Assembly: GCF_000189635.1 (NCBI RefSeq)
Contig: NW_002476301.1
Span: 248,001 to 312,000, forward strand
DNA: 64,000 bases
Reading direction: 5' to 3'
From: Tetrahymena thermophila SB210
Taxonomy: Eukaryota; Ciliophora; Oligohymenophorea; Hymenostomatida; Tetrahymenidae
The position numbers were made by a program, and so were the translations under genes. The notes below the pieces were generated by a model. That model had not been told where the DNA came from. It saw only the letters and a list, made by a program, of their open reading frames with translations, and ran no database searches. Below are positions 26,201 through 38,448 of this stretch, piece by piece (positions within the stretch are counted from its first letter, which is position 1; every line of letters starts with the position of its first letter).

Positions 26201-27054
26201 CAAATAGAAAAAGCTATACTCGACTGTTTTCTCATATTTCTAATAAATAAAAATTATATTGTAAAATTCTATTAATTGAGTGAAGATCTATCTTATTTAC
26301 CATTTTAATCAGTTTTCCTTCCATTTATATTTAGTTTTCTTTACTTTATTTGCTATTATTTAGTTCAAGCTAAAGATGAATAGAAACTGGCTGTTTACAT
26401 GTGTAAGGATTTACTTCTGAATCTTCTGTGATCAATTTCTAATTTTTGTTTTTTTATAAAATATTATTTATTTTTCTATTATTTAAAACCTTTAAAAAGG
26501 TTTTTATTAAACTAAACTCAATAAAATTATATTATACCCACTTTAAACTATATATTTCATAATCTTTTGTGAAGAGTAATATTGTGTGTTTGTTTTATTC
26601 ATAAATAGCAACAATCGGTGAAGGAATGTTAACTTTTTTTGGATCTGTAGATATTGCTTGAGTGAATTTAGAGTAATCCCTTAATATAAACTGATAAGAT
26701 CCTTCACTTAAATATATTGTTTACGCTACATAGTTTTCAGAGATACAAACTTAAACTTATTTTCCTATCTTATAAATTCAAATTAAATAATTTTTGACAA
26801 TTGACCTAAGGCTTTATTAACATTTAATATTTACTTGCTCATTTATATGGAGTTAAGCTTTTTGCTTAGGATCAAGATTGTTTATCAAGCTTGATTATTT
26901 ATTAAAATATGATTAGTATCTACGAATATATATGAATACTTTTAATGCAGAGAGAAAAATTGTAATTATTAATTTACATAAGTTAATTAGATGACCATTC
27001 AATTGTAAATTTTAAATCATCAGTAACTAAAAACTGCTTATATGCTTAATCCAT
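23258..27054 (-). CDS. large protein of unknown function, propeller/solenoid-like
   Basis: A multi-exon gene of roughly 1,050-1,100 residues read from an ATG at 27054 to TGA at 23258. Exons are clear in 25870-26250 (YEKTVEYSFFYLQSSNCKRI), 25260-25800, 24720-25180, 24120-24660, 23400-24060 and 23258-23340; the 26400-26950 part has at least one splice I could not fix. The N-terminal part is rich in short beta-strand pairs (QVCISENYVAQTIYLSEGSY, IVAIYEQNKHTILLFTKDYE), as in beta-propellers. The rest is all-helical and leucine rich (VNLKRNNKVFIPLYEK; ALYRYIYELSKL; RNQYLTAMEVFENYQK), as in alpha-solenoids. The last exon is basic (SQSKKSKRKWTTSKKK), a possible nuclear signal. That architecture is shared by scaffold nucleoporins and membrane coats, but I see no diagnostic motif, so family assignment is speculative. 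Confidence 0.6.
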
Positions 27055-27547
27055 AATTTATTTTTGTTATTTTGAATTGAAATATTTCCTAAAAATTTAA
27101 CTAGCTAGCTAGCTACTAATTTATTTTATTGCTTTATTTCTTAGTTAGTATGAAATTAAATAAATATATTTAAATTATGAATTTAAAGATTTAGTCAACT
27201 ATTTGATTGTTAGTAGAAACAGATATTTATTTTACTCATAATTAGTATCTTTTATTTAATTATTAGCAAGTAAATAAATATCTGCCTTGAATCATTAATT
27301 GCGCCAAAGTTTTTTTAATATGAAATTAATATTTTCAGAATTATTTCAATAAATTAATTTTAAATATAAAAAACAATCAATGAAATGACAGACAAAATCT
27401 TAAAAAAACAAATACAAAATTATAAAATAATAACTTTCAAAATTAATTTTATTGAGATAAGGAAAAAATATTTTTTTATATAAATAGAGATTAAAAGTAT
27501 TGTTTATTTATTTTTTATTTCAAAACATGTATTAGTCACTCACTCAC
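27055..27547. other. intergenic spacer between same-strand genes
   Basis: About 490 bp upstream of the large protein gene and downstream of the SET gene. A/T-rich. The (TCAC)n microsatellite at its edge is listed separately. Confidence 0.5.
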
Positions 27548-27553
27548 TCACTC
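27535..27553. repeat. (TCAC)n tetranucleotide repeat overlapping a stop codon
   Basis: About four and a half copies of tcac. On the minus strand it reads GAGTGAGTGAG and supplies the TGA stop (27550-27548) of the SET-domain gene, with further TGA triplets immediately behind. Confidence 0.85.
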
Positions 27554-30500
27554 TTGCTCTATTTACTATGATAAATGGTTTTATTATTCTTCATTTTGGC
27601 TATTTCCATTATTTTAATTTTTTATATGTTTCTATTATTCTTCTGAATTGGTAACATGTGATTCTTATGTGTGATGACCTTACTATTGATTGTTTTGAGG
27701 TTGTTAAGGCTTAGCTTTTTTACTGAAAAGAAGATTATAATCAAACTATGTTTTAGCTCTATGGGATCTTCTTTAATTAGAATCTTAGCTATTCTATGAT
27801 GCTTATGATAAAACACTCTTTCTTGAGTCCTCATTGTGATATCTGTATGCACTCAAAGCCTCTATTTCATCAATTTATTAATTAGCTGCTTAACCTTTTT
27901 CTCCTTGACCAGATGAGTTTGATTTACTTGGGGTTTTCTTTTTAGGCTGGATTTTTGAAGTTTCTTTTTCTTTTTCTGTCTTTTCGCTTACATTTTCAAT
28001 TTCGTCTTATTTTTATTTGGGATGAGAATGACTTATTTACTAATTGTCTTTTTATGAATTGGATTAAGTTTTGCCTTATTGTGAATGCTTGGTCTACTCT
28101 TGATGAATTTAGTGTTCTCCTTTCTGTTTCGATTTATCAGAGTTATTTTGTGTGGGAATTAACTTTTATTTAGGTTTTTAAGTTGTAGTTTTGTTAGGCG
28201 ATACCTCTTACTTGCTTGCCTATTTCTCTTTAGAGCTTGAAAAGCTCAACAAAGATTAGTGTTAGAATTTTTATTGAGTAGATTTATTTTATTTTTATTG
28301 AGTTGTCTTTGTTTCTTGTTAAGTATGCTAAATTTTAATTGATGAAGGAGGATGCTATGATTTATTCTATTACTGGGGCAAGTTATTTTTTTATTTCTTA
28401 TCTGAATTTTAATGCTAATATGTTGATTGATTTTTCTTGCTATCTTTTTCTGAAATTTTATTAGTGACTCTATGGTCTTTCTTAGTTGGAGGTGCCAACA
28501 AATCAGGGTACTCTTTTTTCATTTTAATTGCAATCTTAGGAAGCTAATTTGTGATGAGCGATTTTTTAACTTCTATTACCAAATATTTACTTAAGTTACT
28601 TGACTCTTTAATAATATCTTCTATTGACTCATCTTCTTCTATGTAGCATTCGTCTTCATCATTCAGTATATATTCATTAAATTTTCTCTTTTTCAACTCA
28701 CTAGTAGTGTGGGATATTTAAGTTTCTTTAATTTCTTCTTATTATTTATTAGAATTTGAATTAGTAGAAACATCTTTCTGCTTAGTTGAGTTCTGTTAAT
28801 TTACAGGCTACTAAGGCTTTTTCTTTAAGATATCGCCATAGAAAAAGTCATCGTCTTCCTAATCTTTTTGCTTCTTTCTCACAGTTCTTAATTACATTTT
28901 ACTATCAGGATCTACTAAATTACTTTATTATTAAATGAGTAACTGATCCTATTTTAGTTATTCTAATGTTTTCTCAACAGTCTAAAAATTCATAACAGTC
29001 AATTATTACTTAATGACATCAAAACATTCTGTTTGAATTTCCTAGATATCTTACTCGGTTTGTTAAGATAACTTATTTTCTACTTATATAAATAGTTTTA
29101 ATTTTTCTTCAAAACTTCCATCAATTAATTCAATAACTTTTTCAATAAGATTTTCAAATAATTTTTAGCTATGAACACCTTCAAACAGCAGTGTACCATA
29201 ATTCCTTTAATTATATATTAAAAAATGTGAAATATAAAATTTTTAAATAAAATAAAATTACTTTAGGGCATTCTTAAAGGACCACTTAGCTTACTCAGGA
29301 GGCCACATATCTTTGGGTTTTTCTTTCATATGATTTAAAAATGTTTGTCTTCCTGTTTTCTATAATTTATTTGAATAATTTGAGTAAAATTGATTAGAAA
29401 TAAATTGTTATTTTTACATCATTTTTTTCTTAGAATGGATAAGTGAGGATATTAGTTTTAAATGACTAATTTAATTAAGGGTAAGAGAGAGTTCCTCTAC
29501 GATCTTAAGATAGAGTTGCCTAAGGACTTGCAACAGTTTATTTGAACCAAACTGTAAGTTATCCCCATATAAATTAAGAGGAATATGATCTTTATTCTTC
29601 GTAATTTTTCTTTTTATTTGGCTTTTTTGTATTTTTTTTGTCTTCATCAAGAAGTTCTAAGTTAAACATTTCTGTTTCAGAAATAGTCATCTTTTCACTA
29701 TTAAAAGGCTAATATCTATATTTTAAGAGTAAAATTAATATCAAATTCAAAATAAAATTGCTTACTCGTGAGGAGTGAAGTATGTGTGAGTAAATGCGTA
29801 AAAGTATAAAACTATAAGAAGTGCCCCTGCATGGAATTAAGGATCTATTATATCGTTAAAGACACTGTGGATATTTAAGCAGAATAAACGCCATGCTAGT
29901 AGAGCTTTTTCATATGATTCTTCAACATACTTTGTCATGAATGGATCAAATAATTCAATAAATTTTTAAGTGTATTGACATTCTTTGTAGTGAGAATAAT
30001 ATTTAATTAAGTCCATAAGCTCTTCAACAATAGAATAAACTTAGTTTTCAGGTTTTCTTCTTTTCTAGAATTTATTTACTCTTCCCCATAAATTCTCGAA
30101 AATTTCTTTTTGGGAAAGGTAAGAAAGAGGAGGTCTTATATCTTTAACATTGTTTAAATAAAATTTGACTTTGTCTAGAGATATAATGATATTTTAAATT
30201 CTATTTTCTACTTTAACGTTACTTAAATACTAAAGATAAGCAATATTCTTTTATTTTTCATTTTGTTTTTGAACTAGCTTCTCATTTAACTATTCTATAG
30301 TATTCTTCTCTACAAGGTCTTTTATCTTTTGCTTCTCTTCTAATTTCTCAATTTCTTCTTGGGTGTATCTTACTTTTACTTGTTTTTTTGGTTTTTATTT
30401 TTTGTTGTTGGATTTTTTCTTGTTTGAAGTAACGCTCTGAGACTTTATCCTTGTTTCACTACTTATTTTATTATTTGAGCCTTCCTCTTCTTTGTTATTT

Positions 30501-33500
30501 TCTGTTTTATTTTCTGAGTTTTCGTTAACATCTTCTCCTTCTTCTTTGTTAGGTTGATCTAGTTTTCTTTCAGAGTCTTTTAGTTCTAAGCTTGCTTCTT
30601 CATCATCATTATTTTCTTCACCTTCTTCAGGTTCCATTTTCGAGGATTCTTTTTACAAAATATTTGAATCTTTATTTTGAGCAAATTCATTATCTATTTG
30701 TAATTTGACTTATTCTTTTGTCTTATCTATCTGATCATCATTATTTTAGATTTCTTCTTCAATTTTTTGTTCAATTTAATCATTTAATTAACTTTTTTCT
30801 TCTTCTATTTTCTCTTCTTACACATTACTCAAGTCTCCTTCTTCCTTAATAATACTTTCTGATTGTTACTTTTATAAATCTTAATTTAATTTATCATTGG
30901 AGGGATCATATTTTTAAATTGAATTTTATTCTTATATTTAATTCTAATCTTGTTATAATTCCTATTATTTTAAAAGATTTTCTTCAGCCTCTATTACTTC
31001 AAACCCTCCTTTTTCTTTTATTTCTATAGCTTTTTAAATTAGAGAAATATCTTTGTCATTTTATTAAATAAACCTATTTGATATAAGTTGATCACTGAAA
31101 AATAGCTCTTATTCTTCACCAACTGATTTTAAAATTATGGAAATCCATTTCAAAAGCCATTTTTCACATCCTTTCTATACATTTTACTTCAAATTATATT
31201 TTTCTAGTAAGTTCATGTCATCTTCTGTTAAAGGTTCACTACCACTTCTTAACAAATCTGAGTTTCTTTTTAAAAAACAGTGTATTTTATCAAGAATATA
31301 ATTGTATTCTTTTTAATTATTATTATTTAATTCAATATATTTCCCTCTACATTTTTATGTTCCCTAAAATTTATAATTAATTGATGTGTAAAAATAATAA
31401 TATTAGTTTATAATATAAGAATTAATTACACAAAGACAAGTTGACTATTTGTGTTCGTTCTTGCTTTCAGTCACAGCAGAATAATCAAAAGCTAATTCTT
31501 CACCATACTCAATAGATTTTAAAGCAAACATAGAGATATTATAATATCCTTTTGATATGGTTGCTACTGTTCCACAATTAGGGTCACAAGAATGACTAAG
31601 TCTTGAAGAATAATTACCTTTTTGCATAGGATCTACATACTAATTTTTTAATTGAAAAATATTAAAAAAACATTTTTGAAAATTTGGAAATACTAAAATG
31701 TCGATGCCCTTAACTTCATCTTTATGTAATTCAAGCATAATATTGTAAAAATCTGGTAAAACATCCTATTAGTTATTGTCTTTCATATATTTTTTAATGA
31801 AATCTTATCTTTCAAACCACCTATATGGTCTATAAATCTCACCAATATATTCTATAATAAGATCATTTTAATCAATTCCATTTCGGCTGTTTAGATTTTT
31901 TTTAAAAATATTTAAATGATTCATATTATTTTATACAAAATAGAATTTCATACTTTATGCAAATTACACCCATGCCTTTTGGATGTATTCTGAAAGCTTC
32001 TTGGTCTATCTTTAATTCTATTGCTTTATTTAAAATCTTAGCAAACTTCCTATCTGAGTTTGAGAAGATGTATTTTATTTTAGGTTTAGATTCATCATGA
32101 TTGATTCTGCTTTTTTTTGATTCACTATTCCTAATTATAAAATCACAAACTTTTTTCATTTCCCATCCATCGTTTTCTAAAAGGTTAGCGGCCTTCATCA
32201 AAGAACATTAAATAAATCTAAATTTGATTTCCTCTTTTTCATTTTCTGGAAGAATGTAATAAATGTTTTTTTTAGTGTATTAATCAATACCCCAGCATAA
32301 TGTTTCTTTTACATCTACTCCTAATACCTTTTATCTTCCATGAAATCCTTAACTATTTTTACAATCATGATGAGTGCACTCTATTCTATCTCTTCTATTA
32401 GGACATCTATTAAAATATTAAAATAATAAATATAAAAATATAAAATAAATAATATAATTTTACTCTGAATTCCAAGTTCCTTATTCCAAAGAAAAATTTC
32501 CCAAAGAATTTAAATCCATACATGCACAGCTTTCAGAGCACTCGACTGGCTTTTTTTCTGAACGGAGAGTTTCATAAATACTTTCTTTGTTAGAAGGAGG
32601 TTCTGGATAATATTCTTTTATGCATTCATATGTTCTGTGGTTAGTAGGAATAAACGGCCAAGTTTTTACCTAAAATTTATTATCCAAATCTAATTTAAAT
32701 AATTTTTGAAGATCTGCAATCTTCGTTAGAATGGTTTTAGATTTAGCTGCTCTCCTTTATATGACAGAGTTGTAATTGTCTATAATATTGCAAATGTAAT
32801 TAATACTTTCAATAGATCCACACCTTTTGTAAAGAGCGTAAATAAATAGCTTTTTAAAATCTAAATCAACTTCTTCAAAAGAAAAGTAAACATTATTAAT
32901 AGCTCTATCCCTAATCCTGTCAATACTGGTGACAGTAGTATGCTCTAAATTATATTTCGTATCTTCATTTAATTCTGTTAAATATGAGCCAATCATTGAT
33001 TATTCTGGTAATTATTTTTCATTTTCGCCATTTATTTCATTCTATCCATCCATATTTCCCAAATTTTAGCTGAAACACTAATTTTGTTCAAGAAAACCCT
33101 AAAAAATAAATAAATAAATAATTAATTAATTTTTTAATTTAAATTTATTTTCTAATTTAAAAATTATTTTTGTATTAAATTATTTACATTCTCTTAAATT
33201 TGTTAATTTTAGATATTATTTCCTTGTATATTTTAGACATCGATTTATCTATCAAATTAATTTATATTTGCAAAATCAACTGAAGCTTGCTATTATTTGT
33301 TAGTATTATATTCTTCATCTAACTATCTTAGTAGCTCATCATTTATTAAGTTATTTAAAGCAGTGTCATGATGATTATTGTTATCTTCTATAACAAAGTC
33401 TGTTCCTACATTGGTTTAAGCCTACATTTAAATGCCATGATGATCATCTAAAACTATTTCTTCTGTTAATAATTTCTAAGGAGTTCTTTTACTGTCATTA

Positions 33501-34445
33501 TTGAAATAAATGTCTTTGCTTGGAGTTAAATTAGCAAATTAATCTTTTGAGAATTCATCTAATTTCATATTATTATCTTTATCTAAATCATAATCTAATT
33601 GCTTTGTTTAATTTGAAATCTATTATTGCTTATTTATCTTTTCTTACTCTGCTTGCTTTGCTAACATTTATTCTTAAAGTTTCTTTTCCTCTTCTTCCTT
33701 CTTTAGTTTAATCTAGTCTTGATAATATATTGTTATGAGATTACCATTTTGATCCTTGATAGTAAAATCTTCCTTCTTTTTACGTTCACCATATTTAGCT
33801 AAATTAGGTATTTCTTCTATTTTTGAATCACAGAACTACTATCTTAAACAATCTATTTTATCATATTTAATGATATCATCAACGATTTGCAATATAATAT
33901 CTGGAGTTTTGCTCAACTATTAATTGATTTAATTACATTTTTTAAAATATATGAATAAATTATTTAGATATACATAGTTTTCTGAGTTTGAAGGTCCTGT
34001 TACTTCTTTTGAGATCTATTTTTTTCTAATTTCAAGTAACTCCAAAGCATCTAAATCTTCACTATTATTTTATTGGCTTTTCTTTTAAGACTTTTGTTCT
34101 GAACCTCCTCCTGGCTTGGATGTATTTTACTAGCTTGAAGAGTTCTTTTAAAGTTATAAGCTTTAGCTTGTAGAAGGATTTCTAGTTCTTAAACGCTCAC
34201 CTTGAATTATATTAGACTCTTATATAACTGAAAAGGTGCTATTCCTTTTCGATTTTTGCTTATTATTATTATTTTTATTTTCCACAGAGTTATCACCTTC
34301 ATTATTTTCGTTAGCTTTCTACTCATTATTATCTTCTTCCGCATATTAACTATTTTTTGTATCTGTCACTTCTTATTTTTATTGATCCTAATTCTGATCA
34401 TCTTCGATTTACACTAATATTTAATAAAATAAGTTCTCCTTTGAA
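27548..34445 (-). CDS. ATXR3/SDG2-like SET-domain histone methyltransferase
   Basis: Around 2,000 residues in many exons; introns with clear ends include 33099-33187, 32407-32463, 31887-31953, 31640-31693 and 31364-31429, with others near 29.7 and 29.2 kb. The 5' start is not resolved; the frame is open to about 34445 and the first exon may lie further upstream. The core reads ECPNRRDRIECTHHDC (Cys-rich pre-SET), GMGVICINRNGIDQNDLIIE, YIGEIYRPYRWFERQDF, then RLSHSCDPNCG, IEYGEELAFDYSAVTESK, and post-SET CLCGTQKCRGKYIEL. The FDYxSVTESK-CLCG-CRG order is the hallmark of plant ATXR3. The region after SET also follows ATXR3: LDKVKFYLNNV, PPLSYLSQKEIFENLW, FYAFTHTYFTPHEY and FIWGQLTVWFKQTVASPQAT. 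ATXR3 trimethylates H3K4. Added here are an acidic linker (30.4-30.9 kb) and a ~350-residue Gln/Lys/Ser tail. Confidence 0.85.
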
Positions 34446-35093
34446 ATGTGATTGATTTAGTAACAAAAAATTTTTAAAATATTATGCTTATATTTATTTC
34501 ATTTAAATTCAAAAAAAATATATTTATCTATTTAAATTTTTCAGTAAGTAAGTGCAAATCATTCATTGAGTAAACTTTTAGCAATTAAAATGATATTATA
34601 TTTATTTTCTAAAAAATATTTGAGAGATTAAATAACTACTCTTAAACAAACAAGATTAAAAATGGATTTTATACTCTTTCTTTAGTTTAACAAAACTAAA
34701 TTATTTAGAAGGAGCAATATGAAAATCTCTCTTATCATACTTGGTAAAAAATTAAATTATTATTATGCTGTATTATTCACTAGCCTTCATCAGGCTTAAT
34801 TTGTAAAAACCTAGATTTGCTAAAATTAAACTAAATTTGTAAATGAAGCCAAAATAAAACTTTTTAATAAAAATAATGCAATATAAATAAATATTCTATC
34901 TACTTTATTCATCATATCTTTAAACTGCATTCTAAACTGATTCTTCAACTAGCTAATTACTTTTATTTAAAAAAATATTTATATTTTCTATAAGTTAAGT
35001 TTGAGCTATCATATTAACACATATTATATATTAGTAAAGATTAGATAATTATCTATATCTTTGTAATAAAAATTTATAATATTCTATTAATAA
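34446..35093. other. intergenic region, possibly with 5' exon of the SET gene
   Basis: About 650 bp, A/T-rich. It may include an unlocated first exon of the SET gene (candidate ATGs near 34575 and 34503 exist but need splices I cannot justify). Otherwise nothing supported. Confidence 0.4.
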
Positions 35094-35391
35094 TCATTAA
35101 TTATATTATTAAAATATATTATTTTACTTTTATCTCTATTGTTCTTCTATTTCGATATCTGTTTTTATTTCTATAGCCGCGTTCGAATTATTATTTTCTT
35201 AAATAAGGCTTTCTTTTTTTTGTTGATAAAATAAAAAAATATATGAAACAAAGATGGTTAGAAATATTTAAATTTTACAATATGTTTATAAGTATTTATA
35301 ATTTTAACTTACCTTAATGCTAGTTATCAGTAGGATGGTTCTCTATCTCTTCTTAAACTTGAGAATCTTCAATTTTTTATTACTATTCCAT
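35094..35391 (-). CDS. small Gln/Glu-rich hypothetical protein
   Basis: Two exons (35313-35391, 35094-35212; intron 100 bp with GTAAGT donor) close to 65 residues. It begins MEQQQKIEDSQVQEEIE and ends in a Gln/Asn-rich tail. About a quarter of residues are Gln, mostly from TAA/TAG codons, and the exon composition stands out from the A/T-rich flanks. No domain, signal peptide or membrane segment. It is too short and too low in complexity for a functional guess; it could also be an exon pair of a longer transcript. Confidence 0.45.
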
Positions 35392-36186
35392 CCAACTTAA
35401 TATTTAAAAAATCTATAATACTAATCTTTGCTAATAAAAATCTTTTGTTATATATATTTCACTATATTTAAATATAAGAATATCGAGCCTAGTTTTTTTT
35501 CTTTGAAAACTTAATATTTGCGCTAAGATTTTATTCTTAAAATTTAATTATCTATTGGATATTATTACTACTTGCTTTTTTTAAACCCCTAATCAAATGA
35601 TGGATTTAATAAATATTTTTTTAAAGAACAAAACCATATTGAAAGTTTAAATTGATAAAATATTTTTTATTAGTTTATATTAAACAGAAAAATAAGTATA
35701 AAATTCATAAATTAGATTTAAACAAATTTTATTTATTAAAATTTATTTGGACTAGGTAAAAATTGATTCTGATGTTAAAGTAATCATATTATTTATTTTA
35801 AAACATTAATAATTTTATTAAATTAAGTAATAAAAAGTAGAATCATTTAATTTATTTGAAAACACTTATGTTTTAAAATTTAATTAGTAAAAAATTGATT
35901 AAAGAAAAAAACTATATTATTTTTACAAAAATACTTTATTACATTTATAATTAAACATAACTAATTGATGTAAAAATAAATTATAAAATTTGTTGGATGT
36001 TTGATTTTTTAAATATTTTCCTTTAAAATTTAATAAATACAATTTGATTAGCATATACAATATAGAATTAAGTAATTTTTACCAAAAAAAAAATATAATA
36101 GTTATTATTAAACATAATTTATTGACATAAAAATAGATTAAAAGATTTGATGTTTTATTTGTTAGTTATGAAATGATAGTTTGTTT
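35392..36186. other. intergenic spacer
   Basis: About 800 bp of very A/T-rich DNA between two minus-strand genes. The phrase ataattgatgtaaaaataaa/attgacataaaaatagat recurs near 35960 and 36120, a weak direct repeat. Nothing else supported. Confidence 0.45.
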
Positions 36187-37750
36187 TCAAAATTTTAAAA
36201 GAGGAGTATCTTCTTAAATTTATATTTTTTAATTTTGTTAATTAGAATTTGTAGTATTTGTTTTTTAGCTGTTAGATTTTTTGTTTTAATTATTAGATAA
36301 AGGTGTTTGGTTGTTGAATTTAGTAACTTAGGGAGTTTTAGAAGAATTTAAACCTAAACCCGAAGTACCTGTGAACTTTCCTATTAAGTTGTAAAAATAT
36401 AATTTTTATCATTTTACAAAAAGAAATAATAAATAACTTACTTTGTAAGATAGATTTAACTAAGCTATTTCCATGTGAATTTGAGAGTACTGTCGCCACT
36501 TTTAAAGGTGTCCCTGAATTAACAGCTCTTTTTAATCTATTTAATTAAACAAGATAAATACATGTTAGCAATTCCTTAATTAATTACATATCTTAGTTTT
36601 ATTTTTTTTAAATTGCTTTTGTCTTTTAAATATTATTAGCCATATTATTTGCAATCTTTTCACGATCGGAAACTTCTTTTATTTGAAATGAGACTCTTTC
36701 ATTTAGTTTTATAGGCGTATCTTCTATTTCACCCCAAGTTATAAAAGGAGAGGCCAATTAATCTTTTAATTTTAAAAAATTAAATTAGAAATTAAAGCTA
36801 ATATTAAGAAATTAGAATATAAAGAATCTCAATCATTTAAAGTATTTACTTGGTGCTGGTGATGGCATTGTTTGTATTTAATATCCATTTATAATCTTTG
36901 GTTCTTTTTCATTTTCTGAGCTATTTCTTCCATGCATAAGCTCCTCTAAGTCGTATTTGTAATGCTTAGTTTTTTCTGAATTTTTATCATCATAATAGCC
37001 CATACCAAGAAGATAAGGAGTAGAGAGTTTTTTCATTTCTAAGTCAGAGACCATTCTAGTTATAAATTTTTTTAAATTTTATTCCTGTTCAACTTCAATT
37101 TTCTCTTAATTAAATCTTGTATTTTCATAATTTATTTTCTCTTCTCTTTCTTTAATGTCTAAATTAGTCTTTTATATTACTGCAGGAGACATATATTTTG
37201 GTGTAAAAAACATAGAGTTTTATGACTCAACACTTGTAATTGCAAGTTTATTTTCAACTTAAGGCATAATCATTCTCTTAATCGTGTCTTTTTCTTAATT
37301 ATCTCCATTTTCTAAAGCGAGTTAATTTATTCTATCTTTTTTTTCAGCTAAAAACATCCACCAATATTTATCACGCCATTTTTATTCTTCTTTTTCCATT
37401 ATTTACTTAAATGTTTCATTATCCTCACTTTTATATTTTGTGATAAATTAATTTAATGATAAATTTTGTATTTTAGAATCCATTTCAATTTATTGTTTCT
37501 CTTCTTCGCTAATTCTTTCTGGATAAAAATCACGCTTAATAATTTTTCCCATCATATCTAAATATTCTTCTTCTTCTAAAAAATAAGGATCTTCTTTTAA
37601 CTATTCAGATTTTTCAGAATTTTATGATACATTTTTATATTCATTGTAAGTACTTTAAGCAGGAGAGGATAATTAAATTGTAGGAATCTAAGATGGTCTT
37701 TCACTTTAGCCATAAGTTGGCAAACCAAAAGGTCTTTTAAATGAGCTCAT
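36187..37750 (-). CDS. ESS2: ESS2/DGCR14 splicing-associated nuclear protein
   Basis: Three exons (36850-37750, 36442-36762, 36187-36380) close to 471 residues. Family blocks appear in order: EEEYLDMMGKIIKRDFYPE near residue 60, LSLNQFITKYKSEDNETF with KQIMEKEEQKWRDKYWW, then MPSPAPS, PLITWGEIEDTP, REKIANNMANN, and a C-terminal RLKRAVNSGTPL (family pattern RLVxxTxSxTPL). DGCR14/Es2 proteins (worm ESS-2, human ESS2) are nuclear and associate with the spliceosome C complex. Length is close to the human protein. The intron 36763-36849 falls inside the SPAP-SPL block and both introns keep the frame. The C-terminal ~60 residues are Asn/Gln-rich. Confidence 0.9.
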
Positions 37751-38448
37751 CTGTAAAACTATCAATATTCTATTAATAAATATTACAAATTCTAAAGTAA
37801 ATTGCTTGTTGTACACCCTTAAATAGCTTTGAGTTTTTATAAATATTTTTTGACTTAATCCTTCTACTTTTGTTGAAAATTTTTAATTAATTTGATTAGT
37901 AAAATTTAATATTAATCAAGAAAAAGCAATTAATATTTTGATAAATCTTTAATTCCTTTGAATGAGTGATTATTTGGATGAGTTATTAGACAAAGTATTA
38001 TTTTTTTTATAATTAAATGAAATAGGCATTTAAATGTCTATTTAAGTTTACTTAGACACTCTATTAAAAATTTAAAAGATTATTGTTAATTACATATAAA
38101 ATAAACCATATTATACTAAATAATTTATAGTTACTAATCCTAATTAACATATTTTTACAAAATGCTCAAATTTGATATGAAAAATATTGATTGGGCGTCA
38201 AATAATAAAGCTAAAACAAAATAAGTATAGAAATTATTTTTTTTAATCCATAAAACCTTAGAAATATTCCATAATAATTTATTTATTTATTAAAAAGTAT
38301 TTTAAATTTTCTTATTTTGAGTAATAAATTTGGAATTTTATTATAGACACTAATAAAAAATGTATCAAAATAAGAATACAAATTATTTAATATCTTACTA
38401 TTTATTTTTTGTAATTAGATTTCATTTGTTAATTATTTCAAAAAATTT
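37751..38448. other. intergenic spacer
   Basis: About 700 bp between two minus-strand genes, A/T-rich. Nothing supported. Confidence 0.5.

Noticed and set aside
27622-28173. Short open stretches on both strands at 27622-27852 (-) and 27955-28173 (+)
   Set aside because: Both lie over the Gln/Lys-rich tail exon of the SET gene in other frames.
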